Below the pieces are notes generated by a model, which saw only the letters and a list, made by a program, of their open reading frames with translations, made no database searches and had not been told where the DNA came from. The position numbers were made by a program, and so were the translations under genes. Below are positions 47,897 through 56,168 of a stretch of DNA of 64,000 bases, piece by piece. The stretch comes from Bradyrhizobium sp. sBnM-33. GTDB taxonomy: Bacteria > Pseudomonadota > Alphaproteobacteria > Rhizobiales > Xanthobacteraceae. How positions within the stretch are numbered: position 1 is the stretch's first letter; every line of letters starts with the position of its first letter. The stretch covers positions 2,108,001 to 2,172,000 of the forward strand of contig NZ_CP136624.1 in NCBI RefSeq assembly GCF_032917945.1, given 5' to 3'.

Positions 47897-48175
47897 CTAT
47901 CCTGATCTCGTCGAGCAGGGAGAGCAGCTCCTACTCGGCATCGTGGGCGCCAAGGTGGCATTGCACTGCGCGAGCATGGTTTGCTGCGCATACCACCAGC
48001 AGTAGCCGGCGGCATCGCACTCCTTTTTGCGCGACAGCCGATACGTCGAGATCGGCGGCCCCACCGTGATCGGAACGTAGCCAGCCTCAGTCGCCGGCTT
48101 GTTCATTTCAAAGCTGAAAGGCCGCGTGCCTTGCTCGCGCCCACCCAGTTCCCGGATAACACAAAACACTCGCAT
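47897..48175 (-). CDS. Hypothetical small protein, possibly a broken gene
   Basis: 92 codons. The middle (PFSFEMNKPATEAGYVPITV, then GPPISTYRLSRKKECDAAGY and CWWYAQQTMLAQCNATL) has a protein-like composition with paired Cys. The two ends look unnatural. It may be the remnant of a small secreted cysteine-containing protein. No ribosome site is convincing. Confidence 0.3.
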   Translation of the reverse strand: MRVFCVIRELGGREQGTRPFSFEMNKPATEAGYVPITVGPPISTYRLSRKKECDAAGYCWWYAQQTMLAQCNATLAPTMPSRSCSPCSTRSG

Positions 48176-48421
48176 TGCAGTAGCTAGCGCATAATTTCGG
48201 CTAGTGGAGCCGCCAAATCAAAGAATTTCAGCGCCGGGAGCCCATAGTATTTGGATGAAAGAAAAAACCGACCGCAAGGTCGCAAAAATGCAAGTGGGAG
48301 GGACAATGAGCCGAGCTCAACCGGACGCTCGAAAAACCGCAATCCGTCAAGAAGAACATCGGGGTCTGGTGGTCGCCGGCGCCGCGGCAGCTGGAGAGCG
48401 CCGGGACCGGGGAGAGGGGTA
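48176..48421 (+). other. Leader of the second ABC operon
   Basis: Contains a short frame (48306-48422, MSRAQPDARKTAIRQEEHRG and on) whose stop TAA overlaps the ATG of the ATPase gene. This could be a coupled leader peptide or the remains of a lost gene. GGAGAGGGG just before 48422 is the ATPase ribosome site. Confidence 0.4.
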
Positions 48422-49516
48422 ATGCCAGGCACGTTCAATGCATTTGTGAAGTTTTCCGAAGTCCAGAAGACTTACGACGGCGAGACGCTGGTCGTTAAGA
48501 ATCTCAACATGGACATCGCTCGGGGTGAGTTCCTGACAATGCTGGGGCCGTCTGGCTCCGGCAAGACGACAACCCTCATGATGCTCGCCGGCTTCGAGGT
48601 GCCCACCCAGGGTTGGATTCTTCTGGAGGGGCGCTCGATCGAAAACATGCCCCCGCACAAGCGCGACATCGGCATGGTGTTCCAGAACTACGCACTTTTT
48701 CCGCATATGACCGTGGAGGAGAATCTCGCCTTCCCGCTCAAGGTCCGAAAGCTCGGCAAATCGGAGGCCGAGGCCAGGATCAAACGGGCGCTCGACATGG
48801 TCCGGCTCGGCGCCTACGCCAAGCGACGGCCCGGTCAGCTGTCCGGGGGCCAACAGCAGCGCGTCGCGCTCGCCCGCGCGCTCGTCTTCGATCCCAAGCT
48901 CGTGTTGATGGACGAGCCGCTCGGCGCGCTGGATAAGCAGCTCCGCGAGCAGATGCAGCTGGAGATCAAGCATATTCACGAGGATCTTGGCGTCACCGTT
49001 ATCTATGTGACGCATGACCAGAGCGAAGCGCTGACCATGTCGGACCGCATAGCGGTGTTTAACGACGGGGTCATCCAGCAGCTCGCTGCGCCCGCTGAAC
49101 TGTACGAGCGACCGCAGAACGCTTTTGTCGCCCAGTTCATTGGCGAGAACAACCAGCTGAACGGCAAGGTCGTAGCGATGAACGGCGCGACTTGCAAGGT
49201 TGAGATTCCGGGCGTGGGCGACGTGCAGGCGCTGCCGATCAATGTCGAAGGGGTCGGCCGGCCAACCGTACTATCGTTGCGGCCCGAGCGAGTGAAGCTG
49301 AATCCGCTGCCGGGGTCGCTGCCCAACGTCCTGAGCGCGCTGGTTACGGAGCTGATCTACCTGGGCGACCATGTGCGGATCCGGGCCTCTGTTGCTGGCC
49401 ATGATGACTTCGTCGTCAAGCTGTCAAATTCGGAAGGCGTTGCGCAGGTTGAGCCCGGTGCGCTGATCACGATCGGCTGGAAAACGGAAGATTGTCGGGC
49501 GCTCGACGTGCCGTGA
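48422..49516 (+). CDS. Polyamine-type ABC transporter, ATP-binding subunit (PotA-like)
   Basis: 364 residues and first gene of a four-gene plus-strand operon (A-D-B-C). Walker A GPSGSGKT (42-49), Q-loop FQNYALFP (87-94), signature LSGGQ (140-144), Walker B VLMDEP (161-166), switch His198 in VTHDQSEAL, then a TOBE domain (SLRPERVKLNPLPG). Start ATG 48422 has a strong GGAGAGGGG. The frame is open for another 57 codons upstream but without a comparable site. It differs clearly from the ATPase at 1076, so the two operons are not a recent duplication. Confidence 0.92.
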   Translation: MPGTFNAFVKFSEVQKTYDGETLVVKNLNMDIARGEFLTMLGPSGSGKTTTLMMLAGFEVPTQGWILLEGRSIENMPPHKRDIGMVFQNYALFPHMTVEENLAFPLKVRKLGKSEAEARIKRALDMVRLGAYAKRRPGQLSGGQQQRVALARALVFDPKLVLMDEPLGALDKQLREQMQLEIKHIHEDLGVTVIYVTHDQSEALTMSDRIAVFNDGVIQQLAAPAELYERPQNAFVAQFIGENNQLNGKVVAMNGATCKVEIPGVGDVQALPINVEGVGRPTVLSLRPERVKLNPLPGSLPNVLSALVTELIYLGDHVRIRASVAGHDDFVVKLSNSEGVAQVEPGALITIGWKTEDCRALDVP

Positions 49517-49602
49517 CCATGAACCGCGGCTCCGCCGCGAGCGGGCTGGGCGGGTCTTGGCCGTCTCCATCCTGGGGATGGCATAGCAGGAGAGAGTAGG
49601 CG

Positions 49603-50667
49603 ATGAGGAAGTCATTGATGATCACGGACGTTCTGGCCGTGACCGTGCTGGCAGCAGGGGCGCTTGCACCGACGAAACCCGCCTTTGCGGGCGATCAGCT
49701 CACGATCACCTCCTGGGGCGGGGCTGCTCAGATGGCCCAGCGTAAGGCTTTCTTTGAGCCTTTCGCGAAGCACGCCGGCGTGAAGGTCACTGAGGGGGAA
49801 TACACTGGCGAACTGGCGAAGATTCGGGCCATGGTCGAGTCCAAGAGCGTGAGCTGGGACGTTGTCTCCGCCGACGCGAATGCAGTCGTACGGTTGTGCG
49901 CCGAGGGCGTTCTTGAGACAATCGACTGGAATAGGCTGGGCCTCGACCGGGCCAGGTTCTTGGGCGCGGACAAGTTCGACTGCGGAGTACCCGATAACAT
50001 CTATGCGACGGTCCTCGCATACGACAGGGACAAGCTGCCGAACGGCCCAAAGACTATCGCCGATCTGTTCGACACACAGAAATTCCCGGGCAAGCGTGGG
50101 CTGTACAAGAGGCCCTTCGGAAATCTTGAATGGGCGCTGATCGCTGACGGCGTGGCCTTCAGGGACGTCTACACCATTCTCCGCACACCCAAGGGCGTCG
50201 ATCGCGCCTTCAAGAAGCTCGAGACGATCAAGAAGGACGTCATCTGGTGGGAGACTGGCGCCCAGGCGCCGCAGCTTCTCGCCGACGGTCAGGTCGTGAT
50301 GACCTCGGCCTGGAATGGCCGGATTTATGATGCGATCAAGAACTCCGGCAAGCACTTCGAGATCATGTGGGATGCCCAGGAGCTGGGGATGAATGCCTGG
50401 GTGATTCCCAAGGGCGGTCCGCGCCTGGACACCGCCTACAAGTTCGTCGCATTCGCTGGCTCACCCTCGGCACAAGCCGACGAGACCCGTTACATCTCCT
50501 ACGGGCCCGCCAACATGGACGCGACCGCACTTGTCGATCCGGCGATGTTGCCGCACCTTCCCACTGCACCCGAGCATATGGGCAATGCCCTGCTAATCGA
50601 CCCCGTCTTCTGGGGCGACCACGCCGACGAATTGAATCAGCGCTTCACCGCCTGGCTCGCGAAGTAA
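49603..50667 (+). CDS. Polyamine-type ABC transporter, substrate-binding protein (PotD-like)
   Basis: 354 residues; Sec signal (MRKSLMITDVLAVTVLAAGA) with cleavage after AFA29 and mature start GDQLTITSWGG. It captures ligand in the periplasm for the adjacent permeases. It is the closest relative of the orphan protein at 38563, with identity extending into the upstream 35 bases and the downstream stem-loop. Spacing from the ATPase gene is 86 bp. Trp and Tyr residues in VIWWETG and YISYGPAN lie where this class holds its cationic ligand. Confidence 0.92.
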   Translation: MRKSLMITDVLAVTVLAAGALAPTKPAFAGDQLTITSWGGAAQMAQRKAFFEPFAKHAGVKVTEGEYTGELAKIRAMVESKSVSWDVVSADANAVVRLCAEGVLETIDWNRLGLDRARFLGADKFDCGVPDNIYATVLAYDRDKLPNGPKTIADLFDTQKFPGKRGLYKRPFGNLEWALIADGVAFRDVYTILRTPKGVDRAFKKLETIKKDVIWWETGAQAPQLLADGQVVMTSAWNGRIYDAIKNSGKHFEIMWDAQELGMNAWVIPKGGPRLDTAYKFVAFAGSPSAQADETRYISYGPANMDATALVDPAMLPHLPTAPEHMGNALLIDPVFWGDHADELNQRFTAWLAK

Positions 50668-50682
50668 CACCAAGCAAGGAAC

Positions 50683-50713
50683 GGCGAGGAGGACTTCCGT
50701 TCTCCTTGCCGCC
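50683..50713 (+). repeat. Conserved stem-loop between binding-protein and permease genes
   Basis: GGCGAGGAGGA pairs with TTCTCCTTGCCGCC around CTTCCG, 15 bp after the stop. It matches the loop at 39640 in place and layout. There is no T run, and the permease gene follows within the operon, so it more likely tunes mRNA stability than ends transcription. Confidence 0.6.
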
Positions 50714-50740
50714 TCGAACGGACGGATGAGAGAGGAATCA

Positions 50741-51991
50741 ATGGCGACGATGGCTGCCCAAATCGCCGGCACTGCCGATGGCGTGCCGCTGCGGATCAAG
50801 CTGCAGCGGGTCGAGCGCTGGCGCAAGCTGAAGGCTCTCACCCTTGTTCTGCCGCTCCTGCTCTTCATCCTGATCGCCTTCGCCCTGCCGATCGGTCGGA
50901 TGATATTCAACGCTGTTCACGATGATACACTTCTGAGGTTGATGCCACGCACGATGGCGGAGCTCAGGGGATGGGATGGCAAGGACCTACCCGACGAGAG
51001 CGTCTTTGCCGCGCTGGCGGCTGACCTGAAACTATCCTGGTCTCAGAAGACTGCGGCCGAGATCGGCAAGCGGATGAACTATGAGTTGCCCGGCGCCCGC
51101 AGCCAAGTAACGGCGAGCGCTCGCAAGGCGAGCGCGCTTTCCACCGGCCCCTACAAGGCGGCGTTGATCGACATCAACCAGCTCTGGGGACAGCACGACG
51201 TTTGGAGTTTGCTGAAGCGTGGAAACTCGGCCTACACGGCCTACTACCTCCTGCGCTCCGTCGATTTGCAGTACGGCCCCGACAGCCAGATCGTCACCTC
51301 GCCGCCAGAGAACGCGATCTTCCGCAACATCTTTCTGCTCACACTTGGTATCAGCATCAGCGTGACCGCCGTCACCCTCCTTCTGGGTTTCCCGGTTGCC
51401 TATCTTCTGGCGACTTTGCCGGCCAGATCCAGCAATCTGCTGATGATCATGGTCGTGCTGCCGTTCTGGACCTCGCTGCTGGTGCGCACCACCGCCTGGG
51501 TCGTGCTCCTGCAGCAGCATGGCCTCATAAACGAGCTATTGATGATGCTGCATATCATATCTCAGCCGGCCGAGCTTATCTTCAACCGGTTCGGGACAGT
51601 CGTGGCCATGACCCATATCCAGCTGCCCTTCACGCTTCTGCCAATCTACAGCGTGATGAAGACGATCTCGCCCAGTTATGTCCGCGCCGCCCGCTCGCTC
51701 GGCGCAGGGCCGTTCTACGCCTTCTGGAAGGTCTACTTTCCCCAGACGCTGCCAGGCATTGCCGCCGGCTGCCTGCTGACCTTCATCCTGTGCCTCGGCT
51801 ACTACATCACCCCCGCACTTGTCGGGGGCCCGACGGACCAGATGGTCAGCTATTTCGTCGCCCACTATACGAACGAGGAGCTCAACTGGGGCATGGCCTC
51901 CGCCCTTGGCGCCATCCTGCTCACTGCGACCCTGCTGCTCTACTATGTCTTCAACAAGTTGGTCGGCGCCGACCGGATCAAGATGGGGTAA
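50741..51991 (+). CDS. Polyamine-type ABC transporter, permease (PotB-like, long form)
   Basis: 416 residues from the ATG at 50741, which follows AGAGGAAT by a few bases; an ATG at 50726 is also in frame. After the first membrane segment (LTLVLPLLLFILIAFALPIG) there is an unusually long extracytoplasmic insert of about 130 residues (RLMPRTMAELRGWDGK to NAIFRNIF). Five membrane segments and the EAA-type loop (RAARSLGAGPFYAFWKVYFP) follow. PotB itself is about 280 residues; the long insert marks a subgroup and may help dock the binding protein. The stop is five bases before the next gene. Confidence 0.9.
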   Translation: MATMAAQIAGTADGVPLRIKLQRVERWRKLKALTLVLPLLLFILIAFALPIGRMIFNAVHDDTLLRLMPRTMAELRGWDGKDLPDESVFAALAADLKLSWSQKTAAEIGKRMNYELPGARSQVTASARKASALSTGPYKAALIDINQLWGQHDVWSLLKRGNSAYTAYYLLRSVDLQYGPDSQIVTSPPENAIFRNIFLLTLGISISVTAVTLLLGFPVAYLLATLPARSSNLLMIMVVLPFWTSLLVRTTAWVVLLQQHGLINELLMMLHIISQPAELIFNRFGTVVAMTHIQLPFTLLPIYSVMKTISPSYVRAARSLGAGPFYAFWKVYFPQTLPGIAAGCLLTFILCLGYYITPALVGGPTDQMVSYFVAHYTNEELNWGMASALGAILLTATLLLYYVFNKLVGADRIKMG

Positions 51992-51996
51992 GAACG

Positions 51997-52827
51997 ATGG
52001 CCGCTTCCGCCTATGCTTCTCCACTGGAGAGGGGCTGGTACTACCTGCACCGTCTGATCTGCGGGTCAGTCCTGCTGTTCCTGATTGCGCCGATCCTCGT
52101 GATCTTCCCGCTGTCGTTCAATTCCGTGCCGTTTTTCACCTATCCAATGCCGGGGCTGTCGCTGCGCTGGTATGAGGAGTTCTTCCTGACCGACCGTTGG
52201 CAGGGCGCGCTGCACAATTCGATGTTTGTCGCGGCGTCAGTCACGCTGCTGTCCACCTTGCTGGGCACGCTTGCCGCACTCGGGCTCAGCCGGCCAAACT
52301 TTCCCTGGCGCACAACCGTAATGAGCCTGCTGATCTCGCCCATTATCGTTCCGGCCGTGATTACCGCGGTGGCCGTGTATTTCTTCTATGCCGATGTCGG
52401 ACTGCTGAACACCTATACCGGACTGGTCCTGGCACACACCACGCTGGCCACGCCTTTCGTCGTCATTACCGTAACCGCGACCCTCCTGAATTTCGACCAC
52501 TCACTGACTCGCGCGGCCGCCGGGCTAGGTGCGCCACCCATCACCGTCTTCTTCAAAATCACTCTGCCCCTGATCCTGCCGGGCATGATCTCCGGTGCGC
52601 TATTCGCCTTCGGCACCTCCTTCGACGAGGTGGTGATCGCCCTTTTCGTCGCCAGCGCCGAACAGCGTACCTTGCCGAGAGTTATGTTCTCCGGCATCCG
52701 CGAGCAGATCAGTCCGACGATCATGGCCGCCGCGACTGTGCTGACCCTGATCTCAATTATCATGCTAACCACGGTCGAGCTGCTGCGCCGGCGTTCGGAG
52801 CGGCTGCGCGGCATCCGCAACACCTGA
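51997..52827 (+). CDS. Polyamine-type ABC transporter, permease (PotC-like)
   Basis: 276 residues, last gene of the operon. Six hydrophobic segments, the first at ~18-42 (SVLLFLIAPILVIFPLSF). EAA loop: RAAAGLGAPPITVFFKITLP; family motif FAFGTSFDEVVIALFVAS; end motif GIREQISPTIMAAATVL. The ATG follows TAAGAACG, five bases after the PotB-like stop. The protein is intact. Its last third matches the two permease relics at 13825 and 22115 in motif order. Confidence 0.92.
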   Translation: MAASAYASPLERGWYYLHRLICGSVLLFLIAPILVIFPLSFNSVPFFTYPMPGLSLRWYEEFFLTDRWQGALHNSMFVAASVTLLSTLLGTLAALGLSRPNFPWRTTVMSLLISPIIVPAVITAVAVYFFYADVGLLNTYTGLVLAHTTLATPFVVITVTATLLNFDHSLTRAAAGLGAPPITVFFKITLPLILPGMISGALFAFGTSFDEVVIALFVASAEQRTLPRVMFSGIREQISPTIMAAATVLTLISIIMLTTVELLRRRSERLRGIRNT

Positions 52828-53116
52828 CCGTTCCTGTCGCATGTTGACCCGCAACTGACTGGCACTGCTGTGGCGCAAGCTGTTGCAACCACCGCCTCAT
52901 GGCGACGGCGCGAAATAGAACCAAGAAGATGAGACAGGAGGAGACATGCATCGCCAGTTTTTTTGTATGCTGCAGCCATCCCTCCTGCAGTGGTGCGAGC
53001 CCAGTCGCGGAAGTTTGAGGGACTCGTGCTCAATGTTAATGAATGCGGCCGTGACTTCGACCGGCTGCTGAATGGCTAATTACGAGGCCGTCGCTTGTAC
53101 CCGGCCGCCTGGAACG
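52828..53116. other. Upstream region of the XRE-cupin regulator
   Basis: About 290 bp after the transporter operon with no gene; no clear terminator hairpin with T run is visible. Confidence 0.4.
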
Positions 53117-53677
53117 ATGACTGACGGCGTCAACGAAAAAATCGGTGCTCGCCTGCGTCAGATCAGGCAACGCAATCGGCTCTCTCAACGCGCGCTCGCA
53201 AAGAGAGCCGGTGTGGTGAACTCGACCATATCCTTGATTGAATCCGGACAGACAAATCCATCTGTCGGGGCGCTGAAGCGCATTCTGGATGCCATTCCGA
53301 TCAGCCTGGCGGATTTCTTTTCGCTGACAGAGGAGGGCCGGGAGCAAATCTTCTTCAGGAACGAAGACCTGACTGAAATCGGCAAAGGTGGAATTTCCTA
53401 CCTTCAGATCGGAAATAATACGGTTGGCCGTTCAGTCCAGATTCTAAAGGAAACATACACACCAGGATCCGATACAGGAAAGGTCAAGCTCATTCACGCC
53501 GGCGAAGAAGGCGGAATTATCATCACTGGGCGCCTCGAGGTCACTGTTGACGATCAGCGCCGTGTATTAGGTCCTGGCGATGCGTATTATTTCTCCAGCC
53601 TTCGACCGCATAGATTCAGGTGCATCGGAGCGGAGCCATGCGAAGTCGTTAGCGCGTGTTCGCCGCCATCGTTCTAA
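53117..53677 (+). CDS. XRE-cupin transcriptional regulator (PuuR-like)
   Basis: 186 residues from the ATG at 53117; the frame also opens at 53072. An N-terminal XRE helix-turn-helix (IGARLRQIRQRNRLSQRALA, VVNSTISLIESGQTNPS) is followed by a C-terminal cupin (~110-180: GEEGGIIITGRLEVTVDDQR, GPGDAYYFSSLRPHRF) that should bind a small effector. PuuR of E. coli has this layout and represses putrescine genes until putrescine binds. Its place just after a polyamine-type ABC operon, same strand, makes local control of that operon likely. Confidence 0.88.
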   Translation: MTDGVNEKIGARLRQIRQRNRLSQRALAKRAGVVNSTISLIESGQTNPSVGALKRILDAIPISLADFFSLTEEGREQIFFRNEDLTEIGKGGISYLQIGNNTVGRSVQILKETYTPGSDTGKVKLIHAGEEGGIIITGRLEVTVDDQRRVLGPGDAYYFSSLRPHRFRCIGAEPCEVVSACSPPSF

Positions 53678-54258
53678 TCGCAACCTGGGGTCGTTCTGAA
53701 GATCGCAAGTTGTGGGGTTATGGCGCGCGTTCAGTGGATGTCAGCTATAGAGGTTAGCCTGCGAATTGGAGTTGCAACGGGGATGGCCAACCGGTTCATA
53801 TGCGCTGAGGCACTCTTCTTTCCGATGATGCCGCGGCTCTATGACTGCACTCCTTGAACCCGAACTGATGCTTCCGAATTGAAGGTCGCAGCTTATGCAT
53901 TTGGCGTGAATCAGGAAGGTTTCGCGTCTGGGTTTTCAGTCATAGACGGGTTAATGCAACGACGGCCAATCTCCAGTCCAACCTGACCGCGAACTGGTCC
54001 TCGCGATTGGAGCGTCGGCCGGAGGACCATCAACTCACGAGGCGTTATCTAGGTTGGTTGCGATATGTCATTGGTTTAATCAACGATCGATCACCTCATA
54101 CGTTTCGGGGCCGGCAGCGAGAGGGATGCCGATGCCAAACGCAGGAAAGCGAGGCTCAACTCTCGCGTTCTTGCGAATCGACACTTCACCACTCCGCGCC
54201 CTTTTCAGCTGCTTGGCGCACCGTTCTTCACGGTCGTAAGGTGTATCTATTTGTTAGA
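53678..54258. other. No recognisable gene
   Basis: About 580 bp between the regulator and the dehydrogenase pseudogene. The last part overlaps frames antisense to the dehydrogenase. No domain or RNA signature was seen. Confidence 0.4.
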
Positions 54259-55273
54259 TCAATAGCCAAGGTCGAGGTTGATAGCGCAGGTGATCTGCTC
54301 GCCGGCTGCGAACTCGACCAGGGTCCGAGTGCCCTGCTCAAGATGCCTCTCAAGGACATCATCCGCATCCGAAGCCTGGTCGTTGGAGCCGATCACGTTC
54401 GGCAGCGTGTGAAAGTCAAACCGCGGGCCATTGCCGCCCGGAAAAGCTGTCAGGGACCGGTAACGCCACCACACATCCGCAGCGTAGCCACGCAGACGGC
54501 CGGATGTAAGCGCCTCGTAGAGCGGTTTTTCTTGGGTTAGGGCCCCACGAGCAGTATTGATCAGAAAAGGCTGAGGGCTTCATGGCCTCCAGTTCCGCCC
54601 TTCCAAAGAACTGATTAGTTTCCTTCGTGCTTGGCGTCGCGAGGACGACGTAGTCACACTTGCCGAGGAATGAGTGCAGTTCCTCCATGCCGTATATCTC
54701 GTCCACATGTCCTACAGGCTTGCCTTTGTTCCGGCGAATACCGAGAACATGCATGTCGAGCCCTTTGGCCTTCTTTGCAATGCGGCTTCCGATCTCTCCA
54801 AGGCCGATGATCCCGAGAGTCCTGCCTTCAACGATCGCTGAGCGGTACTCATCCGCCCAAACTGGGAACAGTCGACGTCCTTCCTGGAATACCTGATTTT
54901 TGAATACGGTCTTTTTTGCGAGAGCAAACATGAACATGATCGCCTGCTCGGCAACTGCAATCGCGTTCGCTCCGCGATCATTCGCTACTATGACACCTTT
55001 CTGCTTCAGCAAGGGAAGAGGGAGGTCATCGCATCCAGCATGAAGCCAGCTCAAAATCTTGAGATCTTCTGCGATCTCAAAGATTCCCTCGGGCACCGTC
55101 CAGCCAATGAATGCGTCAGCGTCCACCGCGTCGCGCTCGATGTCCTCATAGGTGCATTCAAATCGGGAGAAGTACTTTCCGCGAGGTGCCACCACTTTCG
55201 TACCTGTCGGCAGCTGACCCTTAACGAACTTGATTTCATCGTCGCTTGCGTGCCACAAGCACAGGACTTTCAT
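54259..55273 (-). pseudogene. D-2-hydroxyacid dehydrogenase with a single frameshift (copy 3)
   Basis: Starts MKVLCLWHASDDEIK at 55273 and follows the intact copy (35287) for its full length, though clearly diverged. GLGEIG is the NAD loop. At about 54575 one extra T in a T run shifts the frame after EAMKPSAF. The other frame then continues LINTARGALTQEKPLYEAL to LPNVIGSNDQASDADDV and LDLGY with no other lesion. Asn replaces the expected catalytic His here too. The gene may be freshly broken, or the extra base may be a sequencing error. Confidence 0.85.
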
Positions 55274-55600
55274 TAGATTCAAGCCTCCGTGTGTTCGCCG
55301 AGGCTCTAAGCCCCTGTTGGAGCAAGATTCCACAATTTGGTTCAGGCACCCAAGAATTGCAGTCTAGATCACCATATGTGCCCCCCACTGCGTTTGGCTG
55401 CGTGATTGCGCGAAATTCCCGCAAAGATTGAAGTAGATTCGCAGTAAACCATCGTAAGCATCGTCCGGCGGCCGGTAGCGGCGAACATGATCGCTCATCC
55501 TGCAACTCACTGGAGGCATTTTCTGTAGCGCTTCAGAAAAGATGGATTGGTCTATCCGTCGCCATCATCGCCATGCCCGTGCTGCGGCGGCGTCCCGCAC
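55274..55600. other. No recognisable gene
   Basis: About 330 bp upstream of the dehydrogenase (its promoter would lie here) and next to the IS66 relic. Nothing else can be assigned. Confidence 0.4.
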
Positions 55601-55604
55601 AAGA

Positions 55605-55940
55605 TCAGCTAGGATGTAACCGAGACGAGGTCGATCTCCAGTCCGTTCCGGGCCGCCGCACGGGTCGCAACCGTCGGTCATCCTTGGACAGCGGCATCGC
55701 ATCTTCCGCGCTCGGTTCCACCGCCGCGGTGATCTGCACCGGCGTAAAACATGGCCCGACCTTCTCGACTGTCCGGGCCTGGCGGCGCCAGGTGAACACG
55801 ACGCTGGCCGCGACACAGTTGCGGCGCGCAACATCTGTCACCTTGGCGCCCGGTACCAGCGTTTCCTCGACGATCCGAGCCCTGTCGTCCTGCGACCAGC
55901 GCCGCCGCCGCTCCAACCCGTCCAACACCTCGACCCGCAT
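55605..55940 (-). pseudogene. IS66-type TnpA relic
   Basis: Begins MRVEVLDGLERRRRWSQDD and keeps the helix-turn-helix region (VTDVARRNCVAASVVFTW). It continues to MPLSKDDRRLRPVRRPG and then goes out of frame, so the usual C-terminus is replaced by unrelated residues. It is homologous to the partial gene at the window start. TnpB and TnpC are not present nearby. Confidence 0.7.
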
Positions 55941-55997
55941 CGCCTGTCAGAAGACGGTGTTCGTCGGAACCGTACCTTGCTCCCCTGACAATGAGCG

Positions 55998-56168
55998 ATG
56001 AAGCGAGCCGAACTGAAGTCGCTGACGATGCGGCGGAAGACGGCGCAGGCGCTCGCTCTGAGAGCCCGATCGTGCGACCTGCGCGGAAGGTGGTCAGACA
56101 AGGAAGTGGCGGCCAAGTCTGGACAGACCGTAGGCAAGTGGCCGCGACGTTTTGTCGAGCGGCGTCTG
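55998..56168 (+). pseudogene. IS630-type transposase N-terminal fragment
   Basis: MKRAELKSLTMRRKTAQALA, then LRARSCDLRGRWSDKEVAAK and QTVGKWPRRFVERRL, match the N-terminal helix-turn-helix part of a third IS630 lineage, with a deletion in the middle. The match ends at the left end of the IS1380-type element. Confidence 0.6.
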
